NCBI RefSeq assembly: GCF_027625475.1
Contig: NZ_CP115174.1
Coordinates: forward strand, 3,814,501 to 3,878,500
DNA length: 64,000 nucleotides
Origin: Sphingomonas abietis
GTDB lineage: Bacteria; Pseudomonadota; Alphaproteobacteria; Sphingomonadales; Sphingomonadaceae
Direction of reading: 5' to 3'
Shown: positions 25,948 to 33,706 of the stretch, one piece after another
How positions within the stretch are numbered: the stretch's first letter is position 1
Layout of the letters: each line of letters opens with the position of its first letter
Notes under the pieces: generated by a model
What the model saw: the letters and a program-made list of their open reading frames with translations, nothing else
Told to the model about the DNA's origin: nothing
Database searches by the model: none
Made by a program: the position numbers and the translations under genes

Positions 25948-26030
25948 GCGCGGCACGGCCGCGGAACGACGGGCCAGCATCGTCATCCGGGCCAACAGCC
26001 TGCTGCCGATCAGGCTTATCGGCCGGGAAG

Positions 26031-26690
26031 TTATTTCCCCGCCGCGTCCCTGCTGAGATCATCGACCTGATCCATGATCGTCTGGAGCGCCGTCGTGTTC
26101 GGATCGGTGGCATGAGTGCGCCGCGACGGCAATTTGCCCTCGGTCAGCAGCGCTTCCAGCGCGACCCGCCCACGGGCGACGCGGCTTTTGATCGTGCCGA
26201 CCGCGCATCCGCAGATTTCGGCCGCTTCTTCATAAGCGAAGCCGCCGGCGCCGACGAGGATCAGGGCCTCGCGCTGGGGCTGCGGCAGATGCAGCAGCGC
26301 GCGCTGCATGTCGCCGAGCTCGACATGGCGATCCTGGCTGGCCGGGGCGGCGAGCAGCTTGTTCGCGGTGATCTCGTCCCACTCGCCCTTGAAGCGCGCG
26401 CGGCGCATCTGGGACAGGAAGAGATTGCGCAGGATGATGAAGGTCCAGGCGCGCATGTTGGTGCCGGCCTGGAAGCGCTGGCGCGCCGCCCATGCCTTCA
26501 GCAGCGTCTCCTGCACCAGATCGTCCGCGAGATCGCGGTTGCCGGAAAGCGAGCGCCCGAACGCGCGCAGATGCGGGATCACCTGCGCCAGCTGGACCTT
26601 GAATTCGTTATCGGGAAGCGGCGTATGGACGTAGGTTTCCACGACGTCCTCGTCTTCGTCTTCCATGCTGGGCGAGCCCTCGTTCGTCAT
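26031..26690 (-). CDS. ecfG: general stress response sigma factor EcfG
   Basis: A sigma-70 family ECF factor of about 219 residues. Region 2 holds LRAFGRSLSGNRDLADDLVQETLLKAWAAR and NMRAWTFIILRNLFLSQMR; region 4 holds LPQPQREALILVGAGGFAYEEAAEICGCAVGTIKSRVARGR. Both are typical of the EcfG (ECF15) group, and the phyR-nepR neighbours confirm it. It directs RNA polymerase to GGAAC-N16/17-CGTT promoters. ATG at 26690 is used, with GGGGC upstream; ATG at 26666 is an alternative. A perfect EcfG promoter at 26969-26994 points at this gene, indicating autoregulation. Confidence 0.93.
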   Translation of the reverse strand: MTNEGSPSMEDEDEDVVETYVHTPLPDNEFKVQLAQVIPHLRAFGRSLSGNRDLADDLVQETLLKAWAARQRFQAGTNMRAWTFIILRNLFLSQMRRARFKGEWDEITANKLLAAPASQDRHVELGDMQRALLHLPQPQREALILVGAGGFAYEEAAEICGCAVGTIKSRVARGRVALEALLTEGKLPSRRTHATDPNTTALQTIMDQVDDLSRDAAGK

Positions 26691-26968
26691 CGCTGCCCCA
26701 TGCTCCGTGCCACCAACAATAATGTGGTCCTCCCCTCTAAAATAGGACGCCGAAGCGTCCAGCGCCAGTGCCGCCGCAGGATATTCCATTTTTAGCACTG
26801 GCTAATCAGCAGGATGGCCAGAGGCTGAACGAGCAGCACGACATGGCGACGAGATCGACCCGATGAAGGCATTTTCACCTTCATCCGTTTCACCCTCGTC
26901 CGAGTTCATCCCCACGCCATGCGATGGTCGTTCTGCCATCGGCCCTCCCCCGATCGTTTCGCATTGCC

Positions 26969-26994
26969 AACGTCGGGGAAGGGCCGCGAGTTCC
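26969..26994 (-). promoter_or_regulatory. EcfG-dependent promoter of ecfG
   Basis: Reading leftward, GGAAC (26994-26990), exactly 17 bases, then CGTT (26972-26969). This matches the known EcfG consensus without a mismatch. It lies between the phyR stop and the ecfG start, about 280 bp before the ATG, so the mRNA leader would be long. Confidence 0.75.
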
Positions 26995-26997
26995 CTG

Positions 26998-27795
26998 TCA
27001 GGCCGGAACCGTGGTCGAGTCGAAGAACAGGGCCTGCGCGATCGCCGCCTTCACCGTGGACCGCTGGAACGGCTTGGTGATGAGGAAGGTCGGCTCCGGC
27101 CGCGCGCCGGTCAGCAGGCGCTCGGGGAAGGCGGTGATGAAGATCACCGGCACTTCGAACTGGGCGAGGATGTCCTTCACCGCATCGATTCCCGAGCTGT
27201 CGTCGGCGAGCTGGATATCGGCGAGCACGAGGCCCGGGCGATGCGCCATGGCCTGCGCCACCGCCTCGTCGCGGGTGACCGCCACGCCGGTCACGCCATG
27301 GCCGAGATCGCGCACGATCGTCTCGAGATCCATCGCGATGATCGGCTCATCCTCGATGATCAGCACGTCGGCATGGGTCTGCCGCTCGATCTCGCTCAGC
27401 GCTTCGGCGACCAGCGCCTCGACCTCGACGGCCTCGACGCCGATCAGATAGCCGGCATCCTCGCTGGTGAAGCCTTCCATCGCGGTCAGCAGCAGCGCCT
27501 GGCGCGAGCGCGGGGTGATCCGGGCCAGCCGGGCCTGGGCGATCGCTTCGGGCGGCGCGGAATCCTGCCCGCCATCGACGCCGGTCTCGACATTCGCCGA
27601 ACCCCAGATCGCCTGGAACGTTTTGTAGAGGCCGAGCCTGGGATCGACGTCCCGCGGGAAATCCTCCGGCGCCGCGACGATCGCTTCCAGCGTCGCGCGG
27701 ACATAGGCATCGCCATGTTTCTGGGTGCCGGTCAGTGCGCGCGCATAACGGCGCACGAACGGCAAGTGAGGCGCAAGTTCCTGTCCAAGCGACAT
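26998..27795 (-). CDS. phyR: anti-anti-sigma response regulator PhyR
   Basis: 265 residues with the inverted PhyR layout: an N-terminal sigma-like domain (about residues 1-130: LAPHLPFVRRYARALTG, ITPRSRQALLLTAMEGF) and a C-terminal receiver (about 140-260: VLIIEDEPIIAMDLE, phospho-acceptor Asp in LVLADIQLAD, Thr/Ser in IFITAFPE, Lys in LITKPF). When phosphorylated, the sigma-like domain binds NepR and frees EcfG. ATG at 27795 is used because the codon 12 bp upstream is TTG lying right on the AGGAG. Divergent from nepR. Confidence 0.95.
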   Translation of the reverse strand: MSLGQELAPHLPFVRRYARALTGTQKHGDAYVRATLEAIVAAPEDFPRDVDPRLGLYKTFQAIWGSANVETGVDGGQDSAPPEAIAQARLARITPRSRQALLLTAMEGFTSEDAGYLIGVEAVEVEALVAEALSEIERQTHADVLIIEDEPIIAMDLETIVRDLGHGVTGVAVTRDEAVAQAMAHRPGLVLADIQLADDSSGIDAVKDILAQFEVPVIFITAFPERLLTGARPEPTFLITKPFQRSTVKAAIAQALFFDSTTVPA

Positions 27796-27905
27796 GTTCG
27801 TTTTCAACTCCTGTGCACAGCCCGTTATAGTCCAGGGCAGGAGCCGCCGTCGAATGCGCCCTCCCCCGAACGACGGCAGCTAATTTCGCGACCGTCATCA
27901 TACAG

Positions 27906-27930
27906 GGAACCATCGTGCGACTTTTTTGTT
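27906..27930 (+). promoter_or_regulatory. candidate EcfG-type promoter for nepR-phyP
   Basis: GGAAC (27906-27910), 16 bases, then TGTT (27927-27930), one mismatch from the CGTT element. It reads toward nepR, about 130 bp ahead of the ATG. A second GGAAC at 28035 has a CGTT only 11 bases away and is not a proper match. Confidence 0.45.
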
Positions 27931-28061
27931 TCCACGGCCACGCGAGGATTTTATCGCAACGCATATGAGTGCCGAAACAATCGGCGGAACGGGCGGCGTT
28001 TGGGTTCGGGATTCGCCGTTCGATTGGGCGACAGGGAACGGGGCAGTTGGCGTTGAGCGAC

Positions 28062-28223
28062 ATGAAGAAAAGCAAGCGCGGTTCTCAGGAGCCTGCGGGC
28101 AGTGGTGGAGACGGCAAGGCCGCGGACCGGGATGTCGGTCACGCGCTGCGTTCGGTGTACGCCAAGACGGTGAGTGAAGACGTTCCCAGCGAATTGCTCG
28201 ATCTGCTCGGCAAGCTCAGCTAG
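28062..28223 (+). CDS. nepR: anti-sigma factor NepR
   Basis: A 53-residue anti-sigma factor that sequesters EcfG until phosphorylated PhyR binds it. The conserved core is VGHALRSVYAKTVSEDVP followed by SELLDLLGKLS; the N terminus is short, basic and probably disordered. ATG at 28062 is used; the in-frame start at 27969 would add 31 residues not typical of the family. It is followed 31 bp later by the PhyP-like gene. Confidence 0.9.
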   Translation: MKKSKRGSQEPAGSGGDGKAADRDVGHALRSVYAKTVSEDVPSELLDLLGKLS

Positions 28224-28254
28224 CGGCGTGCCGCCGGAATCTCCATTGCGTCCC

Positions 28255-29802
28255 ATGTCGTCACCTTCTCCGGCCGTCCGGCTGTTCGCGCGTCTGTCCA
28301 CCAGCATCAAGATACTGGTCGTGCTGTCACTGGCGCTGCTGCCGCTGGGCCTGATCGCGTCTCTTGCGTCGCTGGAAACCGCCAAGGCCAATCGCGCCAA
28401 TCGGGAGGCCGCCGCGCACCTGCTCGCCACGGACAGCGCGGAGCGGTTCAACCTGCTGGTCGACCGCACCGCCAGCATCCTGCACGACGCGCAGCGCCAG
28501 GGCGTATCCGGCTGCCGCCACGCGGTCGCCGCGATCGGCCCCGGCACCGCCGTCGCGCTGTTCGATGCCTCGGGCAAACTGGTCTGCGCCAGCCGCCCGC
28601 TTACCGCCACCCTGCCGATGCGACCGACCGGCCCGGCGCCGATCGTCACTATCGATCCCGACGAGAAGGCGGTGCGATTACTCGCCAGCGGCGCCGAGCT
28701 GCCCGGCTGGACGCTCGCGATCCTGCCTGCGGGGCTGCTCGCCCAGACCGCCCATCCCCACGCCCTCGACGGCAGCTATTCGCTGAGCCTCGCCGACGCG
28801 GACGGCCGATCGCTCGGCCTCGCCACGATCCAGTCCGTACCCGTCGGCCGGGAGATCCTGTCCGATCTGCCGATTGCCAGCGGCCAGCTGAAATTGTCGA
28901 TGACGGTCGCCAGCCCGCCGCTCAGCGCCAACGAGATATTGCTGACGATCCTGCCGATCCTGATGTGGATTTCAGGCGCCGCGATCGGCTGGCTGGTCGT
29001 CGATCGCCTGATCCTGCGCCCGCTCGAATCGATGCAGGAGGCGATCGACACCTATCGCCTCACCGGCAGCTTCTCGCCGCCGCCGCTGACGACTCCGGCC
29101 TTCGAGATCCGCACGCTGGGCCGCGCCTTCCAGCTTGCCGCCCAGACCATCACCCGCCACGAGGTCGATCTGGAAGACGGCCTCGCCCGCCAGACCAAGC
29201 TGACCCGCGAGGTGCATCATCGGGTCAAGAACAACCTCCAGGTCGTCGCCAGCCTGCTCAACATCCATGCGCGCGGCGCCCCCACCGTGGAAGCCGCCAA
29301 TGCCTACGCCACGATCCAGCGCCGCGTCGATGCGCTCGCCTTGGTCCATCGTAGTCATTATGCCGAGCTGGAGGTCAATCACGGCATCGCCTTGCGGCCG
29401 CTGATCGGCGAAATCGCGGCCAATCTCCGCAGCTCGCTGTCGGGCGGCATCGTGCCGCCGGTGATCACGCTCAATCTCGGCCTGTTCCATGCCAATCAGG
29501 ATGTGGCGGTATCGGTCGCGTTCCTGCTGGTGGAGGTGATCGAGACCGCGATGATACGCGTTCCAGGCACCATGATCGCGGTCACGTTGGAGGCGATTCC
29601 GGATCGACGCGATCGTGCCCGGCTGGCGATACGCTCGCCCGCGCTCCATCGCGATGCCGCTCCCGTCGACGATCAGTTCGAACTGTTCGAACGCGTGACC
29701 GGCGGCTTGGCCCGCCAATTGCGCGCGCCGCTGGAGCGCGGCGAAAATCAGGACATGATCGCGATCGAGATCGCCATCATGGACGGCGCCACGACCGCCT
29801 GA
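28255..29802 (+). CDS. phyP: PhyP-like degenerate histidine kinase/phosphatase
   Basis: A 515-residue membrane protein with a TM at about residues 20-38 and a second at about 225-248 around a periplasmic sensor domain, then a HAMP-like linker. A HisKA_2-type dimerisation box follows, LTREVHHRVKNNLQVVASLLN (His321/His322). The ATPase part is degraded: the N box Asn is replaced (LLVEVIETAMIRVP), and no DxGxG or GLGL box remains. In Sphingomonas, PhyP next to phyR acts as a PhyR phosphatase that keeps the stress response off. The name is given from position and this degeneracy. Confidence 0.78.
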   Translation: MSSPSPAVRLFARLSTSIKILVVLSLALLPLGLIASLASLETAKANRANREAAAHLLATDSAERFNLLVDRTASILHDAQRQGVSGCRHAVAAIGPGTAVALFDASGKLVCASRPLTATLPMRPTGPAPIVTIDPDEKAVRLLASGAELPGWTLAILPAGLLAQTAHPHALDGSYSLSLADADGRSLGLATIQSVPVGREILSDLPIASGQLKLSMTVASPPLSANEILLTILPILMWISGAAIGWLVVDRLILRPLESMQEAIDTYRLTGSFSPPPLTTPAFEIRTLGRAFQLAAQTITRHEVDLEDGLARQTKLTREVHHRVKNNLQVVASLLNIHARGAPTVEAANAYATIQRRVDALALVHRSHYAELEVNHGIALRPLIGEIAANLRSSLSGGIVPPVITLNLGLFHANQDVAVSVAFLLVEVIETAMIRVPGTMIAVTLEAIPDRRDRARLAIRSPALHRDAAPVDDQFELFERVTGGLARQLRAPLERGENQDMIAIEIAIMDGATTA

Positions 29803-30140
29803 TCACGGCCCGCCCGGCCCCGCCGCCACGCATGGCATGATCGCGAATCGCAGGATGTCGAAAAAATTTGACGGCGCGGCTGGAACCACCCTCCGTCAAC
29901 GCCGTTCTACACTTCGGATAGCGACCTTTTGCCCCCCCGCTCTCGCTATCCATCAAAAATGGGCCCGACTGCTCCATCCTCCCCCCGATGGCGCATTCGG
30001 GCCCAAATTCTATCTGCTGCATATCCGGCCATCGCCCATGATCCGATCGCCCCTGATCCGCTCGCCATCAGCAGACGGCGGGCCGGGCTGCGCTGATCCG
30101 CCCTATCGCGATTTCGGAGCACATGATCGCGTGACAGCGC
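29803..30140. other. non-coding stretch between phyP and the entericidin gene
   Basis: I see no convincing gene here. An open frame running from 29837 to 30499 on the plus strand crosses the entericidin gene in another frame and has no family resemblance. No clear terminator for phyP was found. Confidence 0.4.
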
Positions 30141-30165
30141 GGAACTATTGTTTCGGGGACGCATT
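30141..30165 (+). promoter_or_regulatory. candidate EcfG-type promoter of the entericidin gene
   Basis: GGAAC (30141-30145), 16 bases, then CATT (30162-30165), one mismatch from CGTT. A hairpin, GACGGC/GCCGTC (about 30175-30192), lies between it and the AAAGGGAG ribosome-binding site at 30197. Confidence 0.4.
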
Positions 30166-30210
30166 ACCCCCTTGCGACGGCTGCACGCCGTCAAGAAAGG
30201 GAGCTTTTCC

Positions 30211-30348
30211 ATGGTTCGCAAGATTGTCACCCTCGGCCTGGTCGCCGGCATGTTCACGCTGGCCGCCTGCAACACCGTTGCCGGCGCCGGCAAGGACGTG
30301 TCGTCGGTGGGTCACGCCACCACCAAGGCGGCCGACAGCAACAAGTGA
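30211..30348 (+). CDS. entericidin A/B family lipoprotein
   Basis: A 45-residue lipoprotein. The signal peptide MVRKIVTLGLVAGMFTLAAC ends at a lipobox Cys, and the mature part NTVAGAGKDVSSVGHATTKAAD is the entericidin pattern (NTxxGxGxDV). It is a small outer-membrane-associated stress lipoprotein; in several alphaproteobacteria such genes belong to the EcfG regulon, in keeping with its place beside the stress cluster. AAAGGGAG lies upstream of the ATG. Confidence 0.9.
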   Translation: MVRKIVTLGLVAGMFTLAACNTVAGAGKDVSSVGHATTKAADSNK

Positions 30349-30375
30349 TCCGATAGCCCTCACGGGCTCGGGCGA

Positions 30376-30410
30376 AGGGCGTTGCCGGGAAACCGGCAGC
30401 GCCCTTTTTG
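30376..30410 (+). terminator. intrinsic terminator after the entericidin gene
   Basis: AGGGCG-T-TGCCGG, loop GAAA, CCGGCA-G-CGCCC, then five T. The stem is long and stable. The tatC gene ends just beyond on the other strand. Confidence 0.88.
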
Positions 30411-30426
30411 CGTCCGCCTTAGAGAC

Positions 30427-31203
30427 TCAGGCTTCGGCCAGCGCCTCGCGGGCACGGCGGCGTTCGGTGAACCAGATCATGATCAGCGCGAATTCGTAGA
30501 GCACGCACAGCGGGATCGCGAGCAGCAGCATCGACAGCAGATCTGGTGGCGCCAGGACGGCAGCGACCGCGAACACCGCGACCAGGGCATAGCGGCGGCC
30601 ATTGACCAGTTGCCGCCGGGTGACGATCCCGGCCCGCTCCAGCAGCATCAGCAGGATCGGCAGCAGGAAGGCGACACCGAAGCCGAACAGGAATTTGGTG
30701 ACGAAGGCAAGATAATTGCCGATCGCCGGCAAGGCCTCCTGCTGGATGCCGCCGACATTGCCCTGAAACTCCTTGCCGAGCAGGAAGTGCAGCGCCAGCG
30801 GCATGGCGAGATAATAGGCCATCGCCGCGCCCGACAGGAACAGCACCGGCGTCAGGATCAGGAACGGGCGCAGCGCCCGCTTCTCCTTGGCGTAGAGGCC
30901 CGGCGCCACGAAGCGCCAGATCTGGTTCGCCACGATCGGGAAGCTCAGCATGATCGCCGAGAAGAAGGCGACCTTCACATTGGCGAAGAAGGCCTCGAAG
31001 ATATCGGTGTAGATGAGCTTGCCCTGCCCGGCCTTGAGCAAGGGCTGGACGAGGAAGGCGAAGATGTCCTTGGCGAAATAGAGGCAGCCCAGGAAGGCCA
31101 GCCCCAGCGCCAGGAAGCTCCAGATCAGCCGCCGGCGCAGCTCGATCAGATGATCGAGCAGCGGCGCGCGCGAATCGTCCAGATCATTGTCCCCCTCGGC
31201 CAT
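30427..31203 (-). CDS. tatC: Sec-independent protein translocase TatC
   Basis: A 258-residue membrane protein with six helices, the signal-peptide receptor of the twin-arginine export system. LLDHLIELRRRLIWS at the N terminus and FAAFFANVKVAFF-like and SFPIVANQIWRFVAPGLYAKEKR segments are diagnostic. The ATG at 31203 is used; longer in-frame starts run into tatB. Last of the tatA-tatB-tatC group. Confidence 0.96.
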   Translation of the reverse strand: MAEGDNDLDDSRAPLLDHLIELRRRLIWSFLALGLAFLGCLYFAKDIFAFLVQPLLKAGQGKLIYTDIFEAFFANVKVAFFSAIMLSFPIVANQIWRFVAPGLYAKEKRALRPFLILTPVLFLSGAAMAYYLAMPLALHFLLGKEFQGNVGGIQQEALPAIGNYLAFVTKFLFGFGVAFLLPILLMLLERAGIVTRRQLVNGRRYALVAVFAVAAVLAPPDLLSMLLLAIPLCVLYEFALIMIWFTERRRAREALAEA

Positions 31204-31207
31204 GCGA

Positions 31208-31687
31208 TCAGGCCTCGGGCGGCTGGCGTAAGGGGGCCGCCGGCGCCGCATGGTCCGGCACGGGCGTCGCGTGTGCCGGCGTCGATACCGGCGAGGACAC
31301 GGGCGCCACCGGTTTGGCGGCAAGCGCCACCGCCGGCGTCGGCACCGGCTCGTCCCCGGCTACCGCCGCGTCCGCCGCATGGGCGGCCGGCGCCGGCAAG
31401 GCCTCGGGTCCGGCGGGCGCGGGCAGCGGCGCGGTGACGCTGTTCATCAGGTCCGCATGCTCGCGCATGATCCGCTCATTCTCCGCCTTCCACTTCTGCT
31501 CCATCTCGGCTAGTTCGGCCTCGCGGACCATTTCGTCCATTGCCGAGCGGAAATGGCGCGCCATCGTCCGGCCCTTGCCGACCCACTGGCCGACGAAGCG
31601 CATGGCGCGGGGCAGATCCTTGGGGCCGATGAACACGATCGCGACCAGCGCGACCACCATCAGCTCGGACGGGGCGATATCGAACAT
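31208..31687 (-). CDS. tatB: Sec-independent protein translocase TatB
   Basis: 159 residues. The N terminus MFDIAPSELMVVALVAIVFIGPKDLPRAMR holds the membrane helix, the Glu at position 8 and the GPKDLP hinge of TatB. An amphipathic helix follows, then a Pro/Ala-rich tail of about 70 residues, probably disordered. With TatC it forms the substrate-binding complex. It ends 4 bp before the tatC start. Confidence 0.95.
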   Translation of the reverse strand: MFDIAPSELMVVALVAIVFIGPKDLPRAMRFVGQWVGKGRTMARHFRSAMDEMVREAELAEMEQKWKAENERIMREHADLMNSVTAPLPAPAGPEALPAPAAHAADAAVAGDEPVPTPAVALAAKPVAPVSSPVSTPAHATPVPDHAAPAAPLRQPPEA

Positions 31688-31716
31688 CGGCGGATCAGCG
31701 CTTCAACGAACCAGCA

Positions 31717-31974
31717 TCACTCGGCCGGACGATCCTCGCGCATCGGCTGGAGATCGCGATCGGCATTGGGCTCCATCGACGGCTGCGCCTTGAGCCGCGG
31801 CGGGGCCGGGCGATCGGACGACGAGGTGGATGCGGAATCATCCTCGTTCATTCCCTTCTTGAACTGCTTCACGCCCTTGGCGACGTCGCCCATCAGCGCC
31901 GAGAAACGGCCACCGCCGAGCACCAGCACCGCGACGAGCGCGAGTATGATGATATGAATCGGGGACAGGCCCAT
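31717..31974 (-). CDS. tatA: Sec-independent protein translocase TatA
   Basis: 85 residues. MGLSPIHIIILALVAVLVLGGGRFSALMGDVAKGVKQFKKGM is the TatA pattern: a short membrane helix, the G-R-F hinge, then an amphipathic helix. TatA oligomers form the translocation path. First of the three tat genes; 29 bp before tatB and 29 bp after scpB. Confidence 0.95.
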   Translation of the reverse strand: MGLSPIHIIILALVAVLVLGGGRFSALMGDVAKGVKQFKKGMNEDDSASTSSSDRPAPPRLKAQPSMEPNADRDLQPMREDRPAE

Positions 31975-32003
31975 GATACTTCTCCAAAGGACGATGGCCC
32001 TAT

Positions 32004-32576
32004 CTAGTCATCATCGTCGCCGCTTTCCACCTCGACGTGCATCATCATATCCTCGACCGGATCGAGCAGGCCGGCGGCGCGGAGGTCGTCGATGCCTGGC
32101 AGGTCGCGCCGGCCCTGCAATCCGAAGTGGGTGAGGAAGCCGGCGGTGGTGGCGTAGGTCAGCGGCCGGCCCGGCACCTCGCGCCGGCCGGCCGGCCGCA
32201 CCCAGCCCGCCTCCATCAGCACGTCGAGCGTCCCCTTGCTGATCTGCACGCCCCGGATCGCCTCGATCTCGGCGCGGCTGACCGGCTCGTGATAGGCGAT
32301 GATCGCCAGCGTCTCGATCGCCGCGCGGCTGAGCTTGCGCGGCTCCTCGCGGGTGCGGCGCAGGATAAAAGCGAGATCGGGCGCGGTCTGGAAATGCCAG
32401 CGCCCGCCGCGCTCGACCGGCTGAATACCCCGATCGGCATAGCTTTCCACCAGCGCCGCCAGCCCCGCCGCGACGTCGATCCCGTCGCCCGCCGCCGTGG
32501 CGATCTCGGCCCTGGTAAGAGGCTGTTCCGCGGCGAACAGCACCGCCTCCACCGCGCGTTCGTGGAGGCCGATCAC
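32004..32576 (-). CDS. scpB: segregation and condensation protein B
   Basis: A 190-residue ScpB, the winged-helix partner of ScpA in the SMC condensin complex. It includes ERAVEAVLFAAEQPLTRAEIA, SRAAIETLAIIAYHEPVSRAEIEAIRGVQ and YATTAGFLTHFGLQGRRDLP, all typical. GTG at 32576 overlaps the scpA stop (GTGA) and fits the family length; the longer in-frame region upstream lies inside scpA. Confidence 0.93.
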   Translation of the reverse strand: MIGLHERAVEAVLFAAEQPLTRAEIATAAGDGIDVAAGLAALVESYADRGIQPVERGGRWHFQTAPDLAFILRRTREEPRKLSRAAIETLAIIAYHEPVSRAEIEAIRGVQISKGTLDVLMEAGWVRPAGRREVPGRPLTYATTAGFLTHFGLQGRRDLPGIDDLRAAGLLDPVEDMMMHVEVESGDDDD

Positions 32577-33301
32577 GCCGCCCTCACCCAGAGAGTATCG
32601 AAGGCGCCGTCCTGCCGCAGTGCGATCCGCCCCTGCTTGGCGAGTTCCAGCATCGCCAGGAAGCTCGATGCGCGCGACGATCGCGCCAGCGCGGGATCGA
32701 GCGTCGCGGGCAGGAAACGTTCCAGCGCCACCCAGTCCATCGCATGGCCGAGCATCGCCTCGACCCGCTGGAGCGCCGCCTCCAGCGACATCACCGGGCG
32801 TCGCGAAACGACGTGCAGCACCGGCTTGTTGCGCGCGGTGACCGCACCATAGGCGGCGATCAGATCGAACAGTTCGGCCTGCCACGCCGCCTTGCGGATC
32901 ACCTTGAGCCCGTCGGGCGCACCGCGCCCGAACACGTCGCGGCCCAGCCGATCGCGCCCCATCAGCCGCGCGCCGGCCTCACGCATCGCATCGAGGCGTT
33001 GCAGGCGCAGTTGCAGCCGCAGTGCCAGTTCCTCGGGGCTGGGCTCGACCTCGGGGTCACGGGGCAGCAGCAGGCCGGATTTGAGATAAGCGAGCCACGC
33101 CGCCATCACCAGATAGTCGGCGGCGAGTTCGAGCTTGAGTTGCTTCGCATCGTCGATGAAGGCCAGATATTGCTCGACCAGCGCGAGGATCGACAATTCG
33201 CGCAGATCGACCTTCTGCGAACGCGCCAACGTCAGCAACAGGTCGAGCGGCCCCTCCCATCCGTCGATATCGATGGTCAGCGTGTCGTCTTCAGTATGCA
33301 T
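32573..33301 (-). CDS. scpA: segregation and condensation protein A
   Basis: A 242-residue kleisin that links the SMC heads in chromosome segregation. WEGPLDLLLTLARSQKVDLRELSILALVEQYL is the conserved N-terminal domain; FLAMLELAKQGRIALRQDGAFDTLWVR is the C-terminal winged helix. It is co-translated with scpB. A gap of about 400 bp separates it from nagZ upstream. Confidence 0.95.
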   Translation of the reverse strand: MHTEDDTLTIDIDGWEGPLDLLLTLARSQKVDLRELSILALVEQYLAFIDDAKQLKLELAADYLVMAAWLAYLKSGLLLPRDPEVEPSPEELALRLQLRLQRLDAMREAGARLMGRDRLGRDVFGRGAPDGLKVIRKAAWQAELFDLIAAYGAVTARNKPVLHVVSRRPVMSLEAALQRVEAMLGHAMDWVALERFLPATLDPALARSSRASSFLAMLELAKQGRIALRQDGAFDTLWVRAA

Positions 33302-33495
33302 GGTGCGATGCTAACAATAATCGATACGGAACCGGGCAGCCATTCTTCACGCTCAGGTTGAAGTTTTCCAGCGTTCGTGCCATATAGTTCAGGCAATCGT
33401 CACAGGTTCGACCCTTGCGATACGGACCCCCGTCGTGCCAGCGGCGGGGGTTCAATCGTTTGGGGCCGGGTGCCAGCCCGACCCCGCCCGTCGTG

Positions 33496-33588
33496 CTACT
33501 TGGAGCGAGAAACCTCAATCACCTTGAGGATCAAGGTGGCAAAGGCAAACATCGTTCCCAGAAAGATGCACAAGGTTGCAATCGTCAT
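33496..33588 (-). CDS. 30-residue single-helix membrane peptide, toxin-like
   Basis: A tiny gene coding for MTIATLCIFLGTM, a hydrophobic middle, and the tail KVIEVSRSK. It has a strong ribosome-binding site (GGAAGG, 4 bp before the ATG). The layout of one membrane helix with a short charged end resembles holin-like and type I toxin peptides, but no homologue is recognised. Downstream (33411-33490) is GC-rich dyad sequence that could be a terminator or RNA structure. It lies alone in the nagZ-scpA gap. Confidence 0.5.
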   Translation of the reverse strand: MTIATLCIFLGTMFAFATLILKVIEVSRSK

Positions 33589-33661
33589 AGTGCCTTCCTT
33601 CTTGCGATGCAGCCACATGATTGTGGCCGCCCCGAAGCTATGGAGCGCCTGTAGACACTCG

Positions 33662-33698
33662 ACAACACGGAGATGTTGTAGCGAGGCGCCCTACAACA
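33662..33698. repeat. three-part inverted repeat
   Basis: ACAACA (33662-33667), TGTTGTAG (33674-33681) and CTACAACA (33691-33698). The middle element can pair with either flank, giving two competing hairpins. It lies just after the nagZ stop, ahead of the 30-residue peptide gene. It could be an attenuator-like switch or part of a small RNA. Confidence 0.5.
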
Positions 33699-33706
33699 GC
33701 TGAAAT

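Noticed and set aside
28035..28054. GGAAC and CGTT before nepR
   Set aside because: Only 11 bases separate them, too short for an EcfG promoter (16-17).
33291..33518. 75-residue frame on the minus strand in the nagZ-scpA gap
   Set aside because: No ribosome-binding site, overlaps scpA and the 30-residue peptide, and shows no family features.
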